8,612 bases of DNA from JAAYZQ01 sp041300865 (GTDB lineage Bacteria > Chloroflexota > Anaerolineae > JAAYZQ01). A program made the position numbers and the translations under genes. Below the pieces are notes generated by a model. That model ran no database searches. It had not been told where the DNA came from and saw nothing but the letters and a program-made list of their open reading frames with translations. The stretch spans positions 1 through 8,612 of the forward strand of contig JBFYTF010000096.1 of NCBI GenBank assembly GCA_041300865.1. The letters run 5' to 3'. Below are positions 1-5,125 of this stretch, piece by piece (the first letter of the stretch is position 1; each line of letters begins with the position of its first letter).

Positions 1-180
1 GGCCCCATTGTACTTGACTCCAGAGCAAAGGTCAAGCTGTTGCCCGCTGCTTCATCCGGCCATAGCCTGCCTGATGCTCTTGCTCTGGTGCACTCTCGCC
101 GCCCTGCAGCCAAGCCGGCGTCCAAGAGCCCGTGCTGCCCGGCTGCAAATAGCCGAGTGCGAATGATATAACTCCCTGGT
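1..180. other. Intergenic DNA at window start, no gene seen
   Basis: No open frame here has a plausible start, ribosome binding site and recognisable protein. The stretch is GC-rich up to about 160, then turns AT-rich toward the promoter at 203-232. A minus-strand TTGACA at 182-187 has no well-spaced -10 box, so I do not call a divergent promoter. It may be the flank of a gene lying outside the window. Confidence 0.4.
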
Positions 181-202
181 TTGTCAACACTCACAGCAAA
201 AT

Positions 203-232
203 TAGACAATTTCTGGCAGATTGTGGTATAAT
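203..232 (+). promoter_or_regulatory. Promoter P1 upstream of the first BldC-like gene
   Basis: TAGACA (203-208) and a perfect TATAAT (227-232) are separated by 18 bp. TGG immediately before the -10 box makes an extended -10. The 12-mer TTGTGGTATAAT (221-232) has two close relatives on the minus strand at 7349-7360 and 7938-7949. Transcription would start near 240, leaving a leader of about 285 nt before the first gene. Confidence 0.65.
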
Positions 233-239
233 ACTCCTT

Positions 240-523
240 GGACGCATGTGCCGAGGCCGCTATGCGTGAGAATCCCGTCGATCTCGTTGGCTCGGTGGCA
301 AAGAGCCGAGGGCTGGCAGCAGGCCCGGGGACGGTTCTCCGGCAGGGGTGACGGACGTCGTACCGAGTTACGCCCCCCGCACTACAAGGATCAGCCCTAA
401 AATACTCCCTACGGACGATTGTGCACGAACTCACGACGTGTTATGCTTATTCTACCGTGTTGCACAGTTTATGACCGATTTATAGGGAACCTAAGCCGAT
501 ACTAATCGATAGGAGGGATTTCG
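240..523 (+). other. Long structured leader upstream of first BldC-like gene
   Basis: This 284-nt stretch has no convincing reading frame. It has several potential RNA stems: ACGCAT (242-247) with ATGCGT (262-267), and TTGGCTC with GAGCCGA around 287-309. CCGTC near 276 and GACGG near 320 could close the second stem. I compared it with the T-box, TPP, SAM, cobalamin, cyclic-di-GMP, guanidine, 6S, RNase P and SRP signatures that I know and found no match. It could be a long 5' leader, an unrecognised small RNA, or simply spacer. Confidence 0.3.
419..447 (+). promoter_or_regulatory. Second promoter P2 for the first BldC-like gene
   Basis: TTGTGC (419-424) and TATGCT (442-447) are separated by exactly 17 bp in a locally AT-rich stretch. 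Transcription would start near 454, about 70 nt before the start codon. An inverted repeat, TGTGCA (420-425) and TGCACA (461-466), brackets the -10 box and the expected start point and could be an operator. This promoter is weaker by sequence than P1. Confidence 0.45.
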
Positions 524-709
524 ATGAAAGAAAGGCGAATTTTGACAGCCAAAGAAGGCGCGGCCTACCTGCGCGTTAGCCTCTTTACCCTGCGCAAGAT
601 CGAGCAGCAGGGACTCATTGTACCCTACCGCACGCCTGGCGGCCATCGCCGCTACAGCATTGACATGCTAAACGAGTACTTGGAAAACAGCCGCGCACGG
701 GCGGCATAG
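524..709 (+). CDS. BldC-like MerR/excisionase-family DNA-binding protein (copy 1)
   Basis: This is a 61-residue stand-alone winged helix-turn-helix protein. Residues about 7-28 (LTAKEGAAYLRVSLFTLRKI) form the helix-turn-helix, and TPGGHRRYS (37-45) is the wing typical of MerR, excisionase and Streptomyces BldC proteins. It has no effector or dimerisation domain, so, like BldC, it probably binds DNA cooperatively as small units; that is inference from the family. The ATG at 524 has a strong Shine-Dalgarno site, AGGAGGG (511-517), with 6 nt spacing. It lies downstream of promoters P1 and P2. A second gene at 1018 encodes a protein identical at 51 of the first 57 residues; only the last few residues differ (RAA here). 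The target genes are unknown. An excisionase of a mobile element is an alternative, but no integrase is present in the window. Confidence 0.85.
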   Translation: MKERRILTAKEGAAYLRVSLFTLRKIEQQGLIVPYRTPGGHRRYSIDMLNEYLENSRARAA

Positions 710-1017
710 AACCAGGGAGAGGCTTGCAAGAAGCGCGCACCTGCGGGCGGAATTGCCGCCGGGGAGTGGTCAAGGCACCTGCGACGCCGACCACCACTGT
801 GTGGTGATAGAGCAGCTCAGCAGCAGCGCCGGCTCCAGGGCTCGTCTTCGAATGCGAGCCGGAGCCGGCGTTAGTCACGGTACGGGCTCAGGTGTGGTGG
901 TAGGGGCTGATCGCCTGCTCGCAGGGCTGCCCCCACCCCGGTCCGCGGTCCAGAGGCTGCGGGCCAGACCACAGGCAGAGGATGGTGAGCAAAACCTAGC
1001 CGAGGGGAGGGAAACCC
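710..1017 (+). other. Hairpin-rich spacer between the two BldC-like genes
   Basis: This 308-nt region has no convincing gene. It contains a series of stems: GGCGG/CCGCC (746-750/756-760), CACCAC/GTGGTG (792-797/801-806), and a long two-part hairpin at 827-870 listed separately. Related strings TGTGGTGATAGAGC (near 800) and TGTGGTGGTAGGGGC (near 893) form an imperfect repeat. I see no good promoter for the second gene here, so it may be co-transcribed with the first, with this RNA tuning its expression, or the spacer may encode a small RNA. Confidence 0.4.
827..870 (+). repeat. Long imperfect hairpin
   Basis: CGCCGGCTCC (827-836) pairs perfectly with GGAGCCGGCG (861-870). GGCTCG (839-844) pairs with CGAGCC (855-860). 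There is a two-base bulge (AG, 837-838) and a 10-nt loop (845-854). Sixteen base pairs, nearly all GC, make this the most stable structure in the spacer. No T run follows on either strand, so it is not a textbook intrinsic terminator. Confidence 0.7.
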
Positions 1018-1212
1018 GTGGAAGAAAGACGACTTTTGACAGCGAAAGAAGCCGCTGCCTACCTTCGTATCAGCCTGTTTACCCTGCGCAAGATCGAGCA
1101 GCAGGGGCTCATCGTGCCTTATCGCACGCCCGGTGGACATCGCCGCTATTCCGTCGACATGCTCGACGAGTACCTGGAGAACAGCCGCAATTTTCCCGAA
1201 AGAGAGGAATAA
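1018..1212 (+). CDS. BldC-like MerR/excisionase-family DNA-binding protein (copy 2)
   Basis: This 64-residue paralogue of the protein encoded at 524-709 has the same helix-turn-helix (residues about 7-28) and the same wing TPGGHRRYS (37-45). In the first 57 residues only positions 2, 6, 12, 18, 46 and 50 differ (K/E, I/L, G/A, V/I, I/V, N/D), all mild. The tails diverge completely: NFPEREE here against ARAA in copy 1. The start is GTG at 1018, preceded by GAGGGGAGGG (1001-1010) at a suitable distance. The two genes differ at many synonymous positions, so the duplication is not recent and the protein sequence is under strong constraint. A terminator-like hairpin follows at 1228-1267. The function is inferred to be a small transcription regulator, possibly sharing targets or assembling with copy 1. 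Confidence 0.85.
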   Translation: MEERRLLTAKEAAAYLRISLFTLRKIEQQGLIVPYRTPGGHRRYSVDMLDEYLENSRNFPEREE

Positions 1213-1227
1213 GCTCCGGCTGGCAGC

Positions 1228-1267
1228 TTGGGCAGCCCTGCGCTCAAGAGCGCAGGGCTGTTCCCAA
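1228..1267 (+). terminator. Terminator-like hairpin after the BldC-like pair
   Basis: CAGCCCTGCGCT (1233-1244) pairs perfectly with AGCGCAGGGCTG (1249-1260) around a CAAG loop. TTGGG (1228-1232) and CCCAA (1263-1267) extend the stem past a TT bulge. No long T tract follows, so termination may be weak or Rho-assisted. Its position, 16 nt after the stop codon and before the greA promoter, supports a transcript boundary. Confidence 0.6.
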
Positions 1268-1297
1268 TGCGTCCCGCCACATGTCGCCCTCCTGGAT

Positions 1298-1326
1298 TTT
1301 ACAAAAAAAGCCAGGTGTTGTATAAT
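1298..1326 (+). promoter_or_regulatory. greA-lysS promoter
   Basis: TTTACA (1298-1303) and a perfect TATAAT (1321-1326) are separated by exactly 17 bp, with an A-rich spacer start. Transcription should begin near 1333. The leader to the greA start is about 104 nt and contains the intrinsic terminator at 1343-1369. Confidence 0.8.
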
Positions 1327-1342
1327 AGCCGCAGTGGAAGTG

Positions 1343-1369
1343 AACTGAGAGGCCCACTCTCAGTTTTTT
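1343..1369 (+). terminator. Intrinsic terminator (attenuator) in the greA leader
   Basis: AACTGAGAG (1343-1351) pairs perfectly with CTCTCAGTT (1357-1365) around a five-base loop, and the stem runs into six T residues (1364-1369). It lies only about 10-36 nt downstream of the predicted start of transcription and 68 nt before greA, so it can only act on transcripts entering greA-lysS. A 37-nt RNA would be released on termination. A short competing pairing, AGTGG (1333-1337) with CCACT (1354-1358), would disrupt the stem. The E. coli greA leader also carries a terminator that yields small GraL RNAs; the resemblance here is in arrangement only. Confidence 0.75.
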
Positions 1370-1436
1370 GTTCCCGATGGGCCCTGGGGCAGCAGACAGC
1401 GCCTCAGGCGTTCTTTTTGCTATTCGAGGGAAAAGC

Positions 1437-1904
1437 ATGAGCAATCAAGCAACGTTTCTCACCCCCCAAGGGTATCGAAAACTTCAGGAGGAGCTCGACT
1501 ATCTGGTGAGCGTGCGCCGCGCCGAGATTGCGGAAGCTATTCACGACGCCAAGATGGACGGTGACGTCTCGGAGAATGCCGGCTACGAGGAAGCCAAGCG
1601 GCAGCAGGCTTTTGTCGAAGGGCGCATCATGACCATCGATGCCATGCTCAAGAGCGCGGTGATTATCGAGGCCAACGGCACAACTGAGCACGTAGGCCTC
1701 GGCTCGCAGGTGACCGTCGCCGAGGAGGGCTTTGAGCCTGAAACGTATTTCATCGTCGGCTCGGCCGAGGCCGACCCGGGCAGCGGCCGCATTTCCAACG
1801 AGTCACCCTTGGGCAAGGCCCTCATGGGCCACGGCGTTGGCGAGCGCGTCACGTACCAGGCCCCCGGCGGCAAGATTGAGGTCGAGATCGTCCGCATCGC
1901 GTGA
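1437..1904 (+). CDS. greA: Transcription elongation factor GreA
   Basis: GreA enters the secondary channel of RNA polymerase and stimulates cleavage of the 3' end of backtracked transcripts, rescuing stalled complexes. The 155-residue product has the usual family length (E. coli 158). Residues about 10-75 form the N-terminal coiled-coil hairpin with the acidic tip GDVSENAGY; D43 and E46 match the metal-directing Asp41 and Glu44 of E. coli GreA. Residues about 85-155 form the FKBP-like domain, with the signature SPLGKALMG (123-131) and a closing APGGKIEVEIV. An in-frame ATG at 1368 lies inside the leader terminator; ATG at 1437 with GAGGG (1426-1430) is the sound start. lysS follows 26 nt downstream, so the two are probably one operon, controlled by the promoter at 1298-1326 and the attenuator at 1343-1369. 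Confidence 0.96.
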   Translation: MSNQATFLTPQGYRKLQEELDYLVSVRRAEIAEAIHDAKMDGDVSENAGYEEAKRQQAFVEGRIMTIDAMLKSAVIIEANGTTEHVGLGSQVTVAEEGFEPETYFIVGSAEADPGSGRISNESPLGKALMGHGVGERVTYQAPGGKIEVEIVRIA

Positions 1905-1930
1905 GCTCCATTGGCTCTCAGGAGAGGTCC

Positions 1931-3424
1931 ATGTCTGAGGAACCCCTAACAGATCAGGAACAACAACGCCGGACCAGCCTCGAGCGCCTGCGGGCTGCCG
2001 GCATGGAGCCCTACCCCGCGCGGTCATCGCGCACCCACACCACAGCTCAAGCGGTCGCTCTCCTCGAGCAGGAGCAGGCACCGCCCGCCGTCACCGTCGC
2101 CGGCCGGCTGGTCAGCATTCGCGTCATGGGCAAAGGCTCCTTCGCCCACATTGAGGACGGTGGCGGCCGCATTCAGCTCTACCTGCGGCAGGACCGGCTG
2201 GGCGAGGAAAGCTACGAGATGTTCAAACGCGACCTGGACCTCGGCGACTTTGTCGAGGCGCGCGGGGAGCTTTTTTACACCCGCACCCACGAGCCCTCGG
2301 TCCAGGTCGACGATCTGCGGCTGCTGGCCAAGGCCCTGCGTCCCCTGCCCATCGCCAAGGAAAAGGATGGCCAGGTATTTGACGGTTTTGCCGACAAGGA
2401 ACAGCGCTACCGCCAGCGCTACGTCGACCTGGCGGTGAACCCCGACGTGCGTGACCTATTCCGGCTGCGGGCGCGCCTCGTATCTGCCATCCGCCGCTTT
2501 CTCGACGCGCGGGGCTTTCTCGAGGTTGAGACCCCCATCCTGCAGCCACTGTACGGGGGCGCCGCCGCCCGGCCCTTTGTCACGTTTCACAATCAGCTAA
2601 AGCAAGACCTTTTCTTGCGTATCTCGGACGAGCTCTACCTGAAGCGCCTCATCGTCGGCGGCTTTGAGCGGGTGTACGAGATCGGGCGTGACTTTCGCAA
2701 CGAGGGTGTGTCCTTCAAGCACAATCCCGAGTTCACCCAGATCGAGTTCTATGCCGCGTATGCAGACTACGAGGACGTGATGGAGATCGCCGAGCAGATG
2801 GTGGCCTATGCCGCCCAGGAAGCACTGGGCACCACGCGCCTGACCCGCGGTGAGCACGAGATCGATCTCCGCCCGCCGTGGCGCCGCTGGCGGCTGCGCG
2901 ACGCCATCCGCGATACCACGGGGATCGATTACGAGGAGCACCGGGATCCCGAGAGCCTCTACCAGGCCATCGTGCGCATGGGCGGCACCCCGGAGCGCAA
3001 GAGCTCCTGGGGCAAACTGGTGGACCCGACCCTGATCAACTACGTGGAGCCGCACCTGGTGCAGCCCACTTTTCTGTACGACTACCCGCTGGAGGTCTCG
3101 CCCCTGGCCAAGAAAAAAGAGGGGGACCCGCGCATCGTCGAGCGTTTCGAGTTCTTTATCGGCGGTGTAGAGATGGGCAACGCCTTCAGCGAGATCAACG
3201 ATCCGCTGGACCAGCGGGACCGTTTCCTGGCCTCCAGCCGGGCTCTCGCCGAGGGCGATGAGGAAGCGCACCCCCTGGACGAAGACTATATCGCCGCGCT
3301 GAGCTACGGCATGCCGCCCACCGGCGGCTTTGGCATGGGCATCGACCGCCTGACCATGCTCCTGAGCGGCAAGGAAAGCCTGCGCGAGGTGATCCTCTTT
3401 CCACACCTCCGCCCCCGGGACTGA
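1931..3424 (+). CDS. lysS: Lysyl-tRNA synthetase, class II
   Basis: The enzyme charges tRNA-Lys with lysine using ATP in the cytoplasm. The 497-residue protein has full family length. Residues about 54-140 are the N-terminal OB-fold anticodon-binding domain (VAGRLVSIRVMGKGSFAHI). The catalytic core carries motif 1 (GFLEVETPIL, 195-204) and the GGAAARPF element (209-216). Motif 2 follows with FRNEGVSFKHNPEFTQIEFY (255-274), then PTFLYDYPLEVSPLA (379-393) and motif 3 GFGMGIDRL (466-474). ATG at 1931 is preferred: AGGAG (1920-1924) lies 6 nt upstream. An in-frame GTG at 1901, overlapping the greA stop, would add ten residues with no clear ribosome binding site. It is the second gene of the greA operon. 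No clear intrinsic terminator follows before the convergent lipoprotein gene. Confidence 0.97.
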   Translation: MSEEPLTDQEQQRRTSLERLRAAGMEPYPARSSRTHTTAQAVALLEQEQAPPAVTVAGRLVSIRVMGKGSFAHIEDGGGRIQLYLRQDRLGEESYEMFKRDLDLGDFVEARGELFYTRTHEPSVQVDDLRLLAKALRPLPIAKEKDGQVFDGFADKEQRYRQRYVDLAVNPDVRDLFRLRARLVSAIRRFLDARGFLEVETPILQPLYGGAAARPFVTFHNQLKQDLFLRISDELYLKRLIVGGFERVYEIGRDFRNEGVSFKHNPEFTQIEFYAAYADYEDVMEIAEQMVAYAAQEALGTTRLTRGEHEIDLRPPWRRWRLRDAIRDTTGIDYEEHRDPESLYQAIVRMGGTPERKSSWGKLVDPTLINYVEPHLVQPTFLYDYPLEVSPLAKKKEGDPRIVERFEFFIGGVEMGNAFSEINDPLDQRDRFLASSRALAEGDEEAHPLDEDYIAALSYGMPPTGGFGMGIDRLTMLLSGKESLREVILFPHLRPRD

Positions 3425-3520
3425 GCGCCCGCTTGGTGTCGTCCCGATCGGTGAATCGAGCGGTGTTGTCGCAGGTGATCAAGCCTGCGCTCCCAGGCGC
3501 TGCTGGGGCCCGGTAGCTTG
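3425..3520. other. Spacer between convergent lysS and lipoprotein genes
   Basis: This is a 96-nt gap between converging genes. CGCAGG (3470-3475) and CCTGCG (3484-3489) form a short stem with an 8-nt loop, but no T run follows on either strand. Termination in both directions may rely on Rho or on this weak stem. Confidence 0.35.
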
Positions 3521-4045
3521 CTACTCGGCTATAACCGGGTACCAGATGCCGGCGATAAAGCCCTGGGCATCGACCTCATTCACCTGGCGCGAGATCTCGG
3601 GCGTCCCGGCGCGACAACGCCATTCGTAGATCGTCTCCCGTCCGATGGCGACCGCCGGAATAAAGTCCGAGTCGGGGTTTGCCTGGCAAAAGTCAACCGC
3701 TTCCTGCGCCGGTTCGCGGCTGGGATCACCTTTGGCCTCGCAGGGCAGGTTGGCACCGACGAAGCAACCGTACACCTGGCCGTCCATGCAGCGCCAGACC
3801 GAGCCGTTCTGGATCACGTCCAGGGGAGTGTCGGGTGCGTCCATGGCGAGCTGTAAGCCGCGGGCTAGCGCTTCCGATACCTTCGGCCCGGTATAGTCTG
3901 CTCCCGGAGTATCCACGGTGCCAACGGCGGCGCAGTAGGCAAATGGATCAGTGTAGGAAACGGGCTCGGGCGCACCGCCACAGGCGGCGAGGCCCAAGCC
4001 CAGGAATAGTAGCGCCAGGACTGCGATTCTTCTCTGCGGCTTCAT
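3521..4045 (-). CDS. Cys-rich secreted lipoprotein of unknown function
   Basis: This is a 174-residue predicted lipoprotein. The N-terminus has MKPQRR, a hydrophobic stretch, and the lipobox LAAC with Cys22 as the lipidated residue followed by GG, which should anchor it outside the cytoplasmic membrane. The mature part has six further cysteines (38, 86, 94, 102, 120, 144), compatible with three disulfides. Two halves look related: Y/F-C near 38 and 120, each followed by a Trp-Arg-Cys (84-86, 142-144), suggesting an internal duplication. The start chosen is ATG at 4045, with GGAGGG (4051-4056) 5 nt upstream. A GTG at 4063 would fall only about 12 nt from the predicted transcription start. I do not recognise a named family, and its role is unknown. 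Gene neighbours do not indicate function. Confidence 0.8.
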   Translation of the reverse strand: MKPQRRIAVLALLFLGLGLAACGGAPEPVSYTDPFAYCAAVGTVDTPGADYTGPKVSEALARGLQLAMDAPDTPLDVIQNGSVWRCMDGQVYGCFVGANLPCEAKGDPSREPAQEAVDFCQANPDSDFIPAVAIGRETIYEWRCRAGTPEISRQVNEVDAQGFIAGIWYPVIAE

Positions 4046-4081
4046 GCTTTCCCTCCGGCTCACGATTTGTGCACGGCTGCC

Positions 4082-4087
4082 ATTATA
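4082..4087 (-). promoter_or_regulatory. -10 box for the lipoprotein gene
   Basis: A perfect TATAAT on the minus strand lies about 37 nt before the ATG at 4045. The -35 region is poor (AGGCAG at the 17-bp spacing). TGCCTG (4106-4111) and CAGGCA (4127-4132) form a dyad overlapping the -35 region, which could be an operator or a weak terminator of the upstream regulator gene. Confidence 0.45.
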
Positions 4088-4186
4088 CGCCTGCCGGACG
4101 ATGGCTGCCTGACGGCTCTCCGGCGCCAGGCACGCGACTGCCCGACGTTCGCACCGGTTCCGAGGCCGGGAAGGAGGACAGATGTA

Positions 4187-4852
4187 CTACGGGACGGGCG
4201 GCACCTCGAAGCGGTAGCCAATGCCGCGCACGGTGCGCAGCAGCCGGGGATGGTTGGGGTCGGCCTCGATCTTTTTCCGGAGCCAGCGGATGTGCACGCT
4301 CAAAGTGCGCGTGTCGCCGACATAATCGGTCTCCCACACCTGCCGGATGATGTCGGGCCGGTTCAAGACCTTGCCCTGGTTCTGCATAAAGAGCGCCAAG
4401 AGTGCTGCCTCTTTGGGCCGGAGCGGCACAACCTCCTTGCCGAGCGTTAGCAGGCGTGTGTCGGGATCGAGCGTTAGGGGGCCGGCAGTCAGCTCGCGCC
4501 CGGTCAGCTTGTCGGCCAGGGCCTTGACGCGGTACAGGAGCTTGCGCGAGGTAAACGGCGGCGTCATGTACGCTTCCGCCATGGCCAGGATGGCGGCGTG
4601 GGCCTTCTCGACGAGAACGACGGTCGGTACACCGGGCAGTTGGCCGCGCACCGTGCTGCACACTCCGTAACCGGTGTTCCCAAACGAGGCCACGTCGACG
4701 ACCAACAGGTCCGGGGGCATAGCCCGCAGGCGGCTTAACGCTTGCCGCTGGCTGGTCGACACCGAGACCTGGTAGCCTTTGCGTTCCAGGCTGGGAACGA
4801 GCAAATCGGCCGTCGTGACATCCTTCTCGACGAGGAGTATTCGCAAGCTCAT
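4187..4852 (-). CDS. OmpR/PhoB-family regulator with atypical receiver domain
   Basis: This 221-residue DNA-binding regulator consists of a receiver-like domain (about 3-115) and a typical OmpR winged helix (about 122-217). The winged helix includes LRPKEAALLALFMQNQGKVL and the recognition helix region TRTLSVHIRWLRKKIE, ending in TVRGIGYRFE. The receiver keeps Asp53 at the phosphorylation position (LLVVDV) but lacks other key residues. The second acidic residue is Lys10 (VEKD), the switch Thr/Ser is Val81 (VVLVEK), and the invariant Lys is Pro98 (YMTPPF). The usual LPGMDG loop is also absent. It probably works without phosphorylation; that is inference. The frame is open upstream to 5101, but the predicted promoter (4968-4996) excludes that start. 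ATG at 4852 begins right at the receiver; ATG at 4891 is possible. It is divergent from glmS. No kinase is nearby. Confidence 0.88.
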   Translation of the reverse strand: MSLRILLVEKDVTTADLLVPSLERKGYQVSVSTSQRQALSRLRAMPPDLLVVDVASFGNTGYGVCSTVRGQLPGVPTVVLVEKAHAAILAMAEAYMTPPFTSRKLLYRVKALADKLTGRELTAGPLTLDPDTRLLTLGKEVVPLRPKEAALLALFMQNQGKVLNRPDIIRQVWETDYVGDTRTLSVHIRWLRKKIEADPNHPRLLRTVRGIGYRFEVPPVP

Positions 4853-4967
4853 CCTAACTGTCCGCAAACAAGCCGGGTGGGCCGCGCCCATCCTGTTGCC
4901 ATCACCTGGTTTCCGCCCTCCAGCGTACGGCGCAGCCCCTTGCTCCACACCTCTGGTCCACAGGCCC

Positions 4968-4996
4968 ATTATAGCTGAAGTCCTTCTTATCTGCAA
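4968..4996 (-). promoter_or_regulatory. Promoter of the atypical response regulator
   Basis: On the minus strand TTGCAG (4991-4996) and a perfect TATAAT (4968-4973) are separated by exactly 17 bp. Transcription would start near 4961, giving a leader of about 109 nt before ATG 4852. The -35 boxes of this promoter and of the glmS promoter are about 42 bp apart, so one bound regulator could influence both. Confidence 0.75.
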
Positions 4997-5037
4997 CCTT
5001 GCAGCCTGCCCGTAAGGGCCGTTGACCCCTGGCCGGC

Positions 5038-5066
5038 TTGCAATTTCCCTCGCTTTGACGTACAAT
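5038..5066 (+). promoter_or_regulatory. glmS promoter
   Basis: TTGCAA (5038-5043) and TACAAT (5061-5066) are separated by exactly 17 bp. Transcription should start near 5073, about 54 nt upstream of the ribozyme cleavage site and 294 nt upstream of glmS. Confidence 0.75.
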
Positions 5067-5083
5067 GTCTTTGCCCAAAGAAA

Positions 5084-5120
5084 GGAGGTGGCAGACTTCA
5101 CGAGCCTGAGACAACTCGGG
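5084..5120 (+). promoter_or_regulatory. Leader hairpin and Shine-Dalgarno-like site 5' of the ribozyme
   Basis: AAAGGAGGTG (5081-5090) is a near-perfect complement to the 3' end of 16S rRNA, but no ATG, GTG or TTG lies 5-9 nt downstream. CCTGAG (5105-5110) pairs with CTCGGG (5115-5120, one G-U) around an ACAA loop, ending 6 nt before the ribozyme cleavage site. Both lie in the fragment that ribozyme cleavage would remove. Confidence 0.4.
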
Positions 5121-5125
5121 GAGAT

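Noticed and set aside
182..187. Divergent minus-strand promoter with TTGACA
   Set aside because: The only -10-like box (TATCAT, 163-168) is about 14 bp away, too close, and no gene follows in that direction within the window.
240..523. Known riboswitch, T-box, 6S RNA, RNase P RNA or SRP RNA in the first leader
   Set aside because: None of the conserved core sequences that I know for these families is present; the stems found are short and not diagnostic.
753..1325. Long open frame of 190 codons across the second BldC-like gene
   Set aside because: It overlaps a recognisable gene in another frame and has an Arg/Pro/Ser-rich composition typical of high-GC shadow frames and no ribosome binding site.
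1901..1930. GTG start for lysS overlapping the greA stop
   Set aside because: There is no clear Shine-Dalgarno site before it, whereas ATG 1931 has AGGAG at 6 nt, and the extra ten residues are not family-like.
2597..3406. 269-codon minus-strand frame inside lysS
   Set aside because: It is the antisense shadow of conserved lysS codons; the composition is not that of a known protein.
4853..5101. N-terminal extension of the atypical regulator to 304 residues
   Set aside because: It runs upstream of the predicted promoter (4968-4996) and across the glmS promoter, and contains no recognisable domain before the receiver.
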